NCBI GenBank assembly: GCA_964633715.1
Contig: CAZWHQ010000007.1
Location: 43,401 to 107,400 of the forward strand
Source: JAUWVG01 sp964633715
Lineage (GTDB): Bacteria > Acidobacteriota > Aminicenantia > Aminicenantales > Aminicenantaceae
DNA length: 64,000 nt
Direction of reading: 5' to 3'
A program made the translations under genes and the position numbers. The notes beneath the pieces are model-generated. The model saw only the letters and a program-made list of their open reading frames with translations, did not search any database and was not told where the DNA came from. How positions within the stretch are numbered: the stretch's first letter is position 1; the number at the start of each line of letters is the position of its first letter. Below, piece after piece: positions 32,105 through 40,509 of the stretch.

Positions 32105-33013
32105 ATGAAAAAAGGGCTCTCTGCATTTTTCACTCTTTTTCTGCTTTTTTCAGCTCTTTTTGCTTACGGTGGCGACCAGAGCAAAAAAACATACGAACTT
32201 ATCTACCAAGACCTCCAGCGGCTCACACAGCATGTCCTTGACCTCGAAAAAACCACAGGGCAGAACAGCGAAGACATTCTTGCTCTAAACAAAATACTCC
32301 AAGAACTGCTCACACTCAGTTTGCGGTTCCAGAAAGAACAGGCAAGCATTAAGGAAGACCAAAAACAAATTCCTTCTCAGATCCAAGTGGTTTTGGCCAA
32401 ATTGGATGCTCTCAATACCAAACTCAATAACTTTTCAGCCGAGCTTCTGGAAATCAAAGAGATCGTCCTGACTCCTCCTGAACCGGAAACGATTGAACAA
32501 TTAGATGAAGGGGAAAGCAAAAAATCTCTTCCTGCTGAGCAAAAAACAGAAGAAACAAAGGCTGAAGAAAATCTGGGAGAGGAAGAGTTGACCGTAGAGC
32601 AGCAGAAAGACTTGGAGGATATCCCCGAAACTCCTCAACTCTCACCGCAAGAAGTGTATAATATTTCCTATTCAGATTATCTCAATGGCAATTATCAGAT
32701 GGCCATCGATGGATTCACTCTATATCTCGAGCAGTTTTCCAGCAGCCCTGTGGCAGACGATGCGGCCTACTGGATAGGGGAATGTTACTTCAGCCTGGGC
32801 AAATTCGAAGAAGCCGTCGTGCAGTTTACTGAATTGATACTCAATTTTCCTGAAGGAGACAAAATCCCCGCCGCCTATTTAAAAAAAGGATTAAGCCTCC
32901 TCAAATTGGAAAAAAAAGATGAGGCTTTATCTGTTTTTAAACTCTTGATCAGCAAATATCCCTTCGAAGATGAAACAAGAATTGCTCAGGAAAAAATAAA
33001 GGAGATTCGATAA
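32105..33013 (+). CDS. CpoB/YbgF-like periplasmic TPR protein
   Basis: A 302-residue protein with a signal peptide (about residues 1-20), an N-terminal coiled coil (residues 25-110) that in CpoB drives trimerisation, an acidic low-complexity linker (about 120-175) and C-terminal tetratricopeptide repeats (YNISYSDYLNGNYQMAIDGFTLYLEQF, AAYWIGECYFSLGKFEEAVVQFTELI, AAYLKKGLSLLKLEKKDEALSVF). In E. coli CpoB coordinates Tol with peptidoglycan synthesis at division. The position after pal supports the call. No clear ribosome site precedes the ATG. Confidence 0.88.
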   Translation: MKKGLSAFFTLFLLFSALFAYGGDQSKKTYELIYQDLQRLTQHVLDLEKTTGQNSEDILALNKILQELLTLSLRFQKEQASIKEDQKQIPSQIQVVLAKLDALNTKLNNFSAELLEIKEIVLTPPEPETIEQLDEGESKKSLPAEQKTEETKAEENLGEEELTVEQQKDLEDIPETPQLSPQEVYNISYSDYLNGNYQMAIDGFTLYLEQFSSSPVADDAAYWIGECYFSLGKFEEAVVQFTELILNFPEGDKIPAAYLKKGLSLLKLEKKDEALSVFKLLISKYPFEDETRIAQEKIKEIR

Positions 33014-33016
33014 CAA

Positions 33017-33469
33017 ATGCGTGACATAAACAGCCTGAACAAGGTTCTCCTCATTGGCCGTCTTGGTCAAAATCCCGAATTGAGATATATTCCTCAGACT
33101 GAAAGAGCCGTGGCCAACTTTACGCTAGCAACAAACGAAAAATATTATAATCCAAACACCAACGAAAGTGATATCCGAGCTGAGTGGCACAAAATCGTCG
33201 CATGGGGGAAACTTGCCGAATTTTGTGAAAAATTTTTAACTCAGGGGAAACAGATACTCGTAGAGGGAAAACTTCGGACACGGAACTGGCAGGATAAAGA
33301 GGGAAATAAACGTTACACAACAGAAATACATGCCGGAAACATTGTTCTTCTCGGAAAGAAAGAGGATACAACTACCGATCATAATAGCGGAGAGCATGGT
33401 GTTTCTGAATTTCCCAGTGAAAAGCCTTCTCCTGAAATCCCAGAAGACGATGATGAGGTCCCCTTCTAG
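33017..33469 (+). CDS. ssb: Single-stranded DNA-binding protein
   Basis: A 150-residue SSB with the OB fold (LNKVLLIGRLGQNPELRYI, EWHKIVAWGKLAEFCEKFL, LVEGKLRTRNWQDKEG) and the acidic interaction tip DDDEVPF at the end, which recruits repair and replication partners. The ribosome site AAGGAG lies inside the 3' end of the preceding gene, so it is probably co-transcribed with pal and the CpoB-like gene. Ssb at this place is unusual; it is more often beside rpsF/rpsR. Confidence 0.95.
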   Translation: MRDINSLNKVLLIGRLGQNPELRYIPQTERAVANFTLATNEKYYNPNTNESDIRAEWHKIVAWGKLAEFCEKFLTQGKQILVEGKLRTRNWQDKEGNKRYTTEIHAGNIVLLGKKEDTTTDHNSGEHGVSEFPSEKPSPEIPEDDDEVPF

Positions 33470-33519
33470 ATAACAAAATAGACCAGAACGGAAAAACATC
33501 TTTAAAGCGTAACTTATTT

Positions 33520-33906
33520 ATGCCAAAAAATGACTTGAGTCCCAAGGAAAAGCAATTTAGAGAAGGAATTTTTGAAGATTTTCGTCCATGGGGAAAGTTT
33601 CGCTCTTTCCCTCATAAGGATGCCTCAAGCATTAAGATTATTACGGTTGACCCAAACAGCTCTCTCTCCCTTCAATACCACATCTCCAGGAGTGAATTCT
33701 GGATTGTGCTTGATGAAGGATTAGAGATCACAATCGGAGACAAAGTCTGGAAACCTCATAAAAATGAGGAAATCTTTATTCAAGAAAAAGCGCCTCATCG
33801 CATCCGGAATCTGGGAGAACACCCGGCTCGAATTTTGGAAATTTGGTTAGGGGACTCAGATGAGTCGGATATCGTTCGTCTTAAAGATGACTACGGAAGA
33901 GACTAG
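33520..33906 (+). CDS. Stand-alone cupin related to mannose-6-phosphate isomerase type II C-terminus
   Basis: A 128-residue single-domain cupin. The pattern RPWGKFRSF, then LSLQYHISRSEFWIVLDEGLEITIGD, IFIQEKAPHRIRNLGEHPARILEIWLG contains the metal-binding His and Glu residues of the isomerase half of bifunctional GDP-mannose pyrophosphorylase/phosphomannose isomerase enzymes. No pyrophosphorylase domain is attached. Phosphomannose isomerase activity or a sensory role are both possible. It faces the PTS gene ptsI, with a gap of 7 bases. Confidence 0.8.
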   Translation: MPKNDLSPKEKQFREGIFEDFRPWGKFRSFPHKDASSIKIITVDPNSSLSLQYHISRSEFWIVLDEGLEITIGDKVWKPHKNEEIFIQEKAPHRIRNLGEHPARILEIWLGDSDESDIVRLKDDYGRD

Positions 33907-33913
33907 ATCATAG

Positions 33914-35677
33914 TCACATCATCTGTCCCATCAAAAGGGCTTTGGGATGTTTAATCAATGTCTTTTCAATGATGTATTCCTCAACTTCTTGAGCGGTTTT
34001 TAACGTCATCACATTTTGGATAATCTTCTGGACATTCCTGTACTCGACAGACCGAAGCGAATTCTTAATTCGAGGAATAAATATAGGATTCATGCTGAAC
34101 CTCTTCAGTCCAAATCCAAGGAGAACAATGGCTGACAGCGGATCTGCGGCCATCTCACCACATACGGTCACTTCTTTCCCTTCTTTTTGTGCTATTTCGA
34201 TGACAAATTGAATCACCCTCAAAATAGCCGGATGGAAGGGTTTATACAAATAGGAGACAAATTCGTTGGATCTATCCACAGCCAGATAATATTGGATCAG
34301 ATCATTGGTCCCAATGCTTAAAAAATCCACTTCCTTTACCAAAAGATCTGTTATCGCTGCGGCGGCCGGGACTTCAATCATAGCCCCCAGAGGGACATTG
34401 GGATCAAAAGCAATTTTTTTTGACCGGAGATCGTCTTTGACTTCATTGAACAGGAGTTTAACCTCTTGGAGTTCTTCCATTTCTGTAATCATAGGGAAGA
34501 GAATCCTTACGTTCCGCAGGATGCTCGCTCTGAGTACGGCCCTGAGTTGAATCCTGAATAGATCTCTATCTTTGAGAGAAAAACGGATGGCCCTCAAACC
34601 CAGAGCTGGATTGGGTTCTTTTTCAATATTTAACTGAGGCAAACTTTTATCTCCTCCAATATCAATTGTGCGGATATAGACAGGAGAAGGATGGGCTTTT
34701 TTTGCGATTTGTGAGTAAATCCGAAAATGGTCATCTTCAGAAGGAAGAGATGAGCTTTGAAGATAGATGAATTCCGACCGAAAAAGCCCGATTCCTTCAG
34801 CTCCCAGGGAGAAGGCCATGGCGACCTCTTCGGGAAGCTCGATGTTGGCTAAGGGAGAAAAGGTCACTCCATCCAATGTTTGTGATTCAAGTTTGGCCGT
34901 TTTCCTGAGTTCTTTCCGATAGTCCTCATATTTATCTTTTTTGCTGGTGAATTCTTTCCTGATAGCTAAGGGTGGATTGATAATGACCTCTCCATCCGTT
35001 CCATCGACAATCAAACAATCCCCGACTTTCACCTTCTTCGTGATATTCCGCACACCCATCACAGCAGGGATATTTAGGGACCGAGCAAGAATTGCTGTGT
35101 GTGACGTCGGCCCTCCCATCTCGAGTGCTACAGCCAAAACATTTCCCTCACTTAAACTGGTGGCGGCTTCCGATGGAAGAAGGTCGTGAGCGACGAGAAT
35201 TTTTTCTTTGTGATCATCCTTTTCCACTTTTTCAGTGGCCTTGAGATTCAGATAAACTTTGGACAGCACGTCAGAGACATCAGATTGTCGCTGTTTGAAA
35301 TAGTCCTCTTCAAGGGAGTCAAATATCTTCACGTATTTTTCATGGACTTGAGATATGGCCCATTCGGCTCGACATCCTTCCTCTTGGATTATTTTTTTTA
35401 GGCTTTGGGTCACAGCCTTGTCCTCGAGAATCATTAAATGGGCATCAAAAATGAATGCGTGCTCATCCCCAATTTTATCTCTGATCTCTTCTTTAATTGA
35501 AAACAGCTGTGCCTTGGTTCGCCCAACCGCTTCTTTCAGACGTTTCATTTCTCCTGGAATTTGATTCTTCGATAAACTCTCTTTCCTTGTGGTAAAAATC
35601 ACTCTTTCTTTGAGGAAGATTTCACCAACAGCAATTCCTGGTGATACGCCGGTTCCTCGAAGCCTAAAATATTCCAT
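33914..35677 (-). CDS. ptsI: Phosphoenolpyruvate-protein phosphotransferase (Enzyme I)
   Basis: A 587-residue Enzyme I of the PTS that takes phosphate from PEP and passes it to HPr. The phosphohistidine is His193 in GGPTSHTAILARS, with the linker after it and the PEP-binding barrel (GIGLFRSEFIYL, IGTNDLIQYYLAVDR, CGEMAADP) intact. Length is typical. It starts 5 bases after ptsH. No sugar permease (EIIB/C) occurs in the window, so it may serve a regulatory PTS. Confidence 0.96.
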   Translation of the reverse strand: MEYFRLRGTGVSPGIAVGEIFLKERVIFTTRKESLSKNQIPGEMKRLKEAVGRTKAQLFSIKEEIRDKIGDEHAFIFDAHLMILEDKAVTQSLKKIIQEEGCRAEWAISQVHEKYVKIFDSLEEDYFKQRQSDVSDVLSKVYLNLKATEKVEKDDHKEKILVAHDLLPSEAATSLSEGNVLAVALEMGGPTSHTAILARSLNIPAVMGVRNITKKVKVGDCLIVDGTDGEVIINPPLAIRKEFTSKKDKYEDYRKELRKTAKLESQTLDGVTFSPLANIELPEEVAMAFSLGAEGIGLFRSEFIYLQSSSLPSEDDHFRIYSQIAKKAHPSPVYIRTIDIGGDKSLPQLNIEKEPNPALGLRAIRFSLKDRDLFRIQLRAVLRASILRNVRILFPMITEMEELQEVKLLFNEVKDDLRSKKIAFDPNVPLGAMIEVPAAAAITDLLVKEVDFLSIGTNDLIQYYLAVDRSNEFVSYLYKPFHPAILRVIQFVIEIAQKEGKEVTVCGEMAADPLSAIVLLGFGLKRFSMNPIFIPRIKNSLRSVEYRNVQKIIQNVMTLKTAQEVEEYIIEKTLIKHPKALLMGQMM

Positions 35678-35682
35678 ACTAT

Positions 35683-35952
35683 TTACTCTGCTTCATTAAA
35701 CCTATCGTGAATAAGAGCAACGAGGGCCTCCAATGCCCCTTGTTCGTCTTTCCCTGAAATAATAAGAGTGATTTCAGCCCCTTGAACAGCCGCCAGAGTC
35801 AATATCCCAAGAATACTCTTCCCATCGATCTCATTTCCACCCTTTTTAATCCTTACAGATGAAAAAAATCGGTTGGCGAGATTGACAAATTTTACAGCTG
35901 CCCTCGCATGTAAGCCCAATTTATTTATAATAGTGACTTTCTTTTTGATCAT
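35683..35952 (-). CDS. ptsH: Phosphocarrier protein HPr
   Basis: An 89-residue HPr. The EI-phosphorylated His15 (LGLHARAA) and the kinase-target Ser46 (GKSILGILTLAA) are both present, so it can be a substrate of both Enzyme I and HPr kinase. It lies between EIIA-Man and ptsI. No clear ribosome site is seen in the 14-base gap from the preceding gene. Confidence 0.96.
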   Translation of the reverse strand: MIKKKVTIINKLGLHARAAVKFVNLANRFFSSVRIKKGGNEIDGKSILGILTLAAVQGAEITLIISGKDEQGALEALVALIHDRFNEAE

Positions 35953-35966
35953 GGCAAAAATTTAAA

Positions 35967-36371
35967 TTAGTTTTTTGAATTCAGAAGAGCACTCGCAAGA
36001 TGGATGTTTTTTCGGCCCTGCTCGACCACCTTCTTCGCAACATCTTTCAGGTTGTTGCTTCGCTGGAGCGAGGCAAATTTTATGAGCATTGGTAGATTGA
36101 CCCCAGTAATGATTTCAATCTGGTTATTTTTAATAAAACTGAAACTAAGATTTGACGGTGTTCCGCCGAACATATCGGTAAAAATAAGGACTCCATTCTT
36201 TTTGTTGACAGCTTTTAAGCTCTGACGGATTTTTTCCTTCGATTCTTCCACATCGTCATACCATCCAATTGAAATGGCATCGATATTGACCACTTCTCCT
36301 AGAATTATGTTCAGGGCATTCAGAAGCTCTTCGGCCAGTTTTCCGTGAGAAACGATAATCCCGCCAATCAT
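35967..36371 (-). CDS. PTS EIIA component, mannose/fructose (ManX-like) family
   Basis: A 134-residue EIIA-Man domain with the phosphorylated His9 in IIVSHGKLAEELL and the conserved FTDMFGGTPSNL. It normally hands phosphate to EIIB-Man for mannose, fructose or sorbose uptake, but no IIB, IIC or IID gene is nearby. Stand-alone versions also act as phosphorylation-state sensors. It starts after 155 bases following rapZ with a run of A residues before the ATG; that gap holds no clear consensus promoter. Confidence 0.92.
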   Translation of the reverse strand: MIGGIIVSHGKLAEELLNALNIILGEVVNIDAISIGWYDDVEESKEKIRQSLKAVNKKNGVLIFTDMFGGTPSNLSFSFIKNNQIEIITGVNLPMLIKFASLQRSNNLKDVAKKVVEQGRKNIHLASALLNSKN

Positions 36372-36526
36372 TTTTTTTTGCTAAACACTTACATTTATTT
36401 CTTGCCTTCTTCTCTACATAGGCACAAGAAGTTGCCATCCCATGAATAATCAATTCATTTTACCATTTAAATCCATGAAACTTAAGTTTTTTGTAACCCC
36501 TAAAACAAAAAAGGAAAAAAACGGAT

Positions 36527-37384
36527 TTATTTGTAGATATCTCGGTGAATCACTCTTACAGAATAATTTTTGTCTTTTAAATGCTTACCGAGCACATTGG
36601 CCAGAACAACAGATCTGTGTTTTCCACCAGTACATCCGATAGAGATCGTCAGATTTGTCTTCCTTTCCTCAACAAATTTTGGCATGAGGTAATCGATGTG
36701 GCGAAGGAGTTCCACCAAGTATTTCTTAGTTTCTGCTGCATTGAGAACGAAGTCCTTTATAGCTGGGCTTCTTCCGGTTTTCTCTCTTAATCCGTCTATA
36801 TAAAAGGGATTGGGTAAAAATCTTGTATCAAAGACGAGGTCAGAGTCCAACGGAACTCCATATTTATGGCCAAAACTGACAATTAAAACTTGAAGCTTGA
36901 TTGAGCGTTTTTTGGCATACTTGTATGTCAAAAGTTTCTTGAGCTCCAAAATACTCATTTCGGACGTGTCGATGACCTCATCTGACATGTTCTTGATTTC
37001 TGCCACTCTCTTCCTCTCAAGTGCTACCGCTTCCATAATGGATCTTCCCTTAGACAGAGGATGAGGCCGCCGGCTTTCACTGAATCTTTTGATCAAAACC
37101 GAATCAGAAGCCTCTAAAAATAAAACACGAGGAGAGATTTTCTCACGAATGGTCTTCAAGACCTTAGCAAATTCTGTCGAAAATCCAGGTTCGCGCACAT
37201 CCACTACAAGGGCCACCTTCCCAATTTCGACGTCTTTTTTTCTCCACAACTTGACGAAACTTGGGATGAGTTTGGATGGGAGATTGTCCATACAGTAATA
37301 CCCCAGGTCTTCGAGAAAACGACTGGCGACCGTCTTCCCTGATCCGGACACACCGGTAATGATCAGAAATCTGACATCCTTCAC
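36527..37384 (-). CDS. rapZ: RapZ/YvcJ family nucleotide-binding protein
   Basis: A 285-residue member with the N-terminal P-loop ITGVSGSGKT and the C-terminal RNA- and ligand-binding signature GCTGGKHRSV. In E. coli RapZ binds small RNAs and RNase E to control glmS, linking glucosamine-6-phosphate to cell-wall synthesis; in Gram-positives the homologue has GTPase and ATPase activity. The true start is GTG 37384, overlapping the hprK stop as GTGA; an upstream ATG in the same frame (37483) lies inside hprK and adds 33 residues without family similarity. Confidence 0.92.
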   Translation of the reverse strand: MKDVRFLIITGVSGSGKTVASRFLEDLGYYCMDNLPSKLIPSFVKLWRKKDVEIGKVALVVDVREPGFSTEFAKVLKTIREKISPRVLFLEASDSVLIKRFSESRRPHPLSKGRSIMEAVALERKRVAEIKNMSDEVIDTSEMSILELKKLLTYKYAKKRSIKLQVLIVSFGHKYGVPLDSDLVFDTRFLPNPFYIDGLREKTGRSPAIKDFVLNAAETKKYLVELLRHIDYLMPKFVEERKTNLTISIGCTGGKHRSVVLANVLGKHLKDKNYSVRVIHRDIYK

Positions 37385-37962
37385 TTTTTTCCCTTTCGTA
37401 TTCCTCTCTCCGATTTTTGAGTCAAAACTTGATCTAATCTCTCTATGAGCTCCTTTGGAGCAAAATATCCGCTCTGACGACAAAGATAAACCTTACAGGC
37501 TACTTCGATGAGTGTCGCAATGCTTCTTCCCGGGGCAACAGGAATAATGATTTGAGACACATTCTGCCCGATTATTTTATAGCCATCCGGAAATTCAAGG
37601 CCAAGACGGTCATATTCTCGCCCTTCTTCCCACCTCTTGAGCTGGATCACAAGATCCACTTTTGTTTGGCTGCAAATGGATTTATCGCCAAAAATTTCTT
37701 TGATATTGATGATTCCCAAGCCGCGGATTTCCATAAAATTCCTGCTGAATTCTGGCGCAGATCCAAGCAGTCCTTTTTTGTCATCTTTGATAAAGGCCGT
37801 CACATCATCTGAGACAAACAAATGGCCTCTGGTAATGAGCTCTAGGGCACACTCACTCTTTCCAATTCCACTATCCCCAATAATCAACACTCCTAATCCA
37901 AATATTTGAAGAAGTCCCCCTGGAATAATAGCCTGAATGGGAAGATCTTTCCCTCTATTCAT
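37381..37962 (-). CDS. hprK: Minimal HPr kinase/phosphorylase (kinase domain only)
   Basis: A 193-residue protein with the HprK kinase fold but without the usual N-terminal domain of about 130 residues. The Walker A motif GDSGIGKSE (from about residue 29), the acidic pair SDD and the HprK signature MEIRGLGIIN are conserved; PVAPGRSIATLIEVA matches the C-terminal motif. At the position of the conserved His that precedes the P-loop by about 15 residues there is Pro14. It overlaps ptsN (8 bases) and rapZ (4 bases). It probably phosphorylates Ser46 of HPr, but the His loss makes activity uncertain. Confidence 0.9.
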   Translation of the reverse strand: MNRGKDLPIQAIIPGGLLQIFGLGVLIIGDSGIGKSECALELITRGHLFVSDDVTAFIKDDKKGLLGSAPEFSRNFMEIRGLGIINIKEIFGDKSICSQTKVDLVIQLKRWEEGREYDRLGLEFPDGYKIIGQNVSQIIIPVAPGRSIATLIEVACKVYLCRQSGYFAPKELIERLDQVLTQKSERGIRKGKK

Positions 37963-38425
37963 CTAATTTATCTTCTTCCTCACGTACTATATCTAATATG
38001 GAAAGAACACTCTGGGTTTCCAGGATTCTTTTGAGCAAAGAACTTGATTTTCGAACAAGATGGGCAATCGAGGCAAGAATCTGGAGATTTAAACTCGGAT
38101 TATCCGGTGATGAAACAACCAGAAAAAAAATATGTGTGGGATTCCCATCAAGAGATTGGAAATTGACCCCTTTTTTTGAAATAGCAAGCATAACGATAGG
38201 ATTTTTTGTTCCCTTCATTTTGCAGTGAGGGATAGCCACTCCGTCACCAATTGCTGTACTACCAAGCATTTCCCGTTGAAGAAGCCTGTCATAAAGATCT
38301 TTTTCTTTTGAAATCTTTTCCCTCTTTTTTAAATAAGCCACCATTTCTTTGAGAATCCCGGCTCTATCTTCAGCCTCCAATTCTGGAAGGATCATATCTT
38401 GAAAAAGTAAATTTTGTATTTTCAC
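37955..38425 (-). CDS. ptsN: PTS EIIA-Ntr/fructose family regulator (PtsN-like)
   Basis: A 156-residue EIIA domain with the phosphorylated histidine in GVAIPHCKMKG and an intact VVSSPDNPSLNLQILASIAHLV stretch. Start codon is GTG at 38425. Members next to rpoN control potassium transport, stress and nitrogen metabolism without transporting sugar. It is between hpf (20 bases upstream) and hprK (overlapping), exactly the place of ptsN in proteobacterial rpoN clusters. Confidence 0.93.
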   Translation of the reverse strand: MKIQNLLFQDMILPELEAEDRAGILKEMVAYLKKREKISKEKDLYDRLLQREMLGSTAIGDGVAIPHCKMKGTKNPIVMLAISKKGVNFQSLDGNPTHIFFLVVSSPDNPSLNLQILASIAHLVRKSSSLLKRILETQSVLSILDIVREEEDKLDE

Positions 38426-38445
38426 GTTTCTCTCTCCGTATTCAT

Positions 38446-38967
38446 TTATTCAGGCTCAACAAGACCAAAGTGTCCATCCTTTCTCCGGAACAACACCGCC
38501 CATTTTTCTGACTCAAATCTCCGGAAAACATAAACTTCCATCTTGCTTGCTTCAAATTGACCAACAGCCTCATCAAGAGTCATGGGTTTTAGAGAATAGT
38601 GGTGACTTCTGATGACTTTTTTTTGTTTTGCGCTCTCGGATGAATTTGATTCCTCTTCTCTTTGTCTGTTACTTCTTCTCTTTTTTTCACGCAGTTTTTC
38701 TCTTTCTTTTTTAATTCTTTTCTCAATATTATCGAAGGCAAGACTCAAAGAACTTGCCATATCTTGAGTTTCCCCCACGGCATTGAGGGTCATCCTCTTA
38801 GTTTTAACATTTATTTCTGCTTTGTGCCTGTATTTTTCAACCGACAAGATTAGGTCTGCCTCCACAGAGTAGTCAAGAACCTTTTCGATGGACAACAACC
38901 TCTTTTCACAGTATTCTTTCATGTCAGAAGAAATCTCGGTGTGTCTTGCGGTATAATTTATCTTCAT
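38446..38967 (-). CDS. hpf: Ribosome hibernation promoting factor, long form
   Basis: A 173-residue protein. Residues 1-100 form the S30AE/YfiA ribosome-binding domain (MKINYTARHTEISSDMKEYCEKRL), then a Lys/Ser-rich linker and a C-terminal dimerisation domain (HYSLKPMTLDEAVGQFEASKMEVYVFR), so it belongs to the long HPF class that makes 100S ribosome dimers in dormant cells. The ATG overlaps the rpoN stop by 4 bases (ATGA). Confidence 0.94.
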   Translation of the reverse strand: MKINYTARHTEISSDMKEYCEKRLLSIEKVLDYSVEADLILSVEKYRHKAEINVKTKRMTLNAVGETQDMASSLSLAFDNIEKRIKKEREKLREKKRRSNRQREEESNSSESAKQKKVIRSHHYSLKPMTLDEAVGQFEASKMEVYVFRRFESEKWAVLFRRKDGHFGLVEPE

Positions 38968-40481
38968 TCACTCTCCTCCATCCAATACTTTCTCTTTCTG
39001 ATATGGGAAGGTTCGATCTTCAGCTGTTTTCTGTACTTAGCTACGGTTCTGCGCGCAATATTAAAATTCTCCTTGGCAAGTATTTCTTCGATTTCGATAT
39101 CGCTCAACGGATGCGTTCGATCTTCACTCTCAACAAGCTTTCTCAATCTATCTTTAACACGCAGGGAAGAAATTTCTTCCCCAAAATCTCCAGATAAAGA
39201 CTTATGAAAAAAATATTTCAACGAAAAAACTCCACTGGGAGTCATCATATATTTATTGGCCACCACTCGTCCAACAGTGGATTCATGAACGCCCAATTCC
39301 TGTGCCAACTCAATCAAGGTTAGAGGTTTTATGTAATCTATCCCTTTATCGATAAACTCCTCCTGTCTTTCGAGGATGTATTTAGCCACTTTGTAGATTG
39401 TTTTGTTCCTTTGATCCAAGCTCCGAAGAAACCAAAAGGCTTTCTTCATTTTGTCATTAAGGAACTGCCGAGCCTCCTTATTATCTTTTGATGTCTGAGA
39501 CAGCATATTTCTGTAAAAACTATTTATTTTTAAACGAGGCAATCCCTCATCGTTAAGAAATATTTTATATTCCCCATCCTCCTTTTTGATAATTATGTCG
39601 GGCACAACATAAAAGGTTCTCTCCTGACTGTATTTACTCCCCGGGGATGGATCCAGCCTTTTAATGATCTCCATGTGGGTTTTTAGTTCTGAAAGTGACA
39701 GCCCAAGCTGTTTGGCCATCTGAGAAAAATCCGATTTCTCAAGAAGGTGGATATAATCTTCAACAATCGCCCTTGTTTTTGGATCGTAAATCTCAAAATA
39801 ATCCATCTGGACCAACAGGGTTTCTTTCAGCGACAAGCAAGCTACGCCCACGGGATCAAATTTTTTTATCTTTTCTCGAATTTTCTCAACGTCTTCTAAA
39901 GATGTCTCCATCGTGGCAACAATTTCTTCGAGAGAGACAATGAGATAGCCATCTTCATTGATATTTCCTATTATGTACTGCGCAATCTCTTTCTCTTTCT
40001 CATCAACAAACGTCAACTCCGCCTGCCAATTGAGATGATCCCAGAGAGAGATGCTTTTAGAAACCATATTCTCCAAAGGTGGCGCTTCTCTTGTTTCCTG
40101 AGGGGAAGAGCGGAATCCATCATCAAAATACTGATGAAAATAAGCTTCTATTTCCTCTACATCTTCTGTGTGTTCAGATTCCGCTGCCACATTTTTATCT
40201 GAAGATTCTGGAATCCCATCTTGTTGGCTTTCTTTCCCCTCCGGTTCATTCAGTTTTTCCTTATCCCTATCCCTATCTGTTTCCGTGTTCGTATCCGCAC
40301 CCGTTTTTTCCTCGCTTGTTTCTTCTTCTACTTCAAGCATGGGATTTTCGGAGAGTTCCGTATCTATGATTTCAATGAGTTCAAGATTCGTCAAAGGCAA
40401 TAGTTTTATGGCCTGTTGAAGCGCAGGGGCAAGTATTAGTTTTTGAACCTGTCTTTGATGGAGCTGCTGCTTGATGGCCAT
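38964..40481 (-). CDS. rpoN: RNA polymerase sigma-54 factor
   Basis: A 505-residue sigma-54. The Gln/Leu-rich activator-contact region opens the protein (QVQKLILAPALQQAIKLLPL), followed by an acidic linker (about residues 50-130, with a short DRDRDK run coded by a 6-base tandem repeat), the core-binding domain, the helix-turn-helix and the RpoN box ARRTVAKYRKQL near residue 480. It needs an AAA+ activator; none is in the window. It is 28 bases after lptB, and translationally coupled to hpf. Confidence 0.95.
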   Translation of the reverse strand: MAIKQQLHQRQVQKLILAPALQQAIKLLPLTNLELIEIIDTELSENPMLEVEEETSEEKTGADTNTETDRDRDKEKLNEPEGKESQQDGIPESSDKNVAAESEHTEDVEEIEAYFHQYFDDGFRSSPQETREAPPLENMVSKSISLWDHLNWQAELTFVDEKEKEIAQYIIGNINEDGYLIVSLEEIVATMETSLEDVEKIREKIKKFDPVGVACLSLKETLLVQMDYFEIYDPKTRAIVEDYIHLLEKSDFSQMAKQLGLSLSELKTHMEIIKRLDPSPGSKYSQERTFYVVPDIIIKKEDGEYKIFLNDEGLPRLKINSFYRNMLSQTSKDNKEARQFLNDKMKKAFWFLRSLDQRNKTIYKVAKYILERQEEFIDKGIDYIKPLTLIELAQELGVHESTVGRVVANKYMMTPSGVFSLKYFFHKSLSGDFGEEISSLRVKDRLRKLVESEDRTHPLSDIEIEEILAKENFNIARRTVAKYRKQLKIEPSHIRKRKYWMEESE

Positions 40482-40509
40482 TGTCTTGGTTTTGAAATAC
40501 TAGGGTTTC

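Noticed and set aside
36372..36526. Possible small gene or RNA between rapZ and the EIIA-Man gene
   Set aside because: Only AT-rich sequence with a weak 6-bp hairpin; open frames are short and lack ribosome sites.
37385..37483. N-terminal extension of RapZ from ATG 37483
   Set aside because: The stretch lies within hprK, has no family similarity, and GTG 37384 gives a GTGA overlap and a normal RapZ length.
40276..40300. Short tandem repeat in rpoN as a possible CRISPR or mobile feature
   Set aside because: It is a small in-frame 6-base repeat encoding Asp-Arg in the variable acidic linker of sigma-54.
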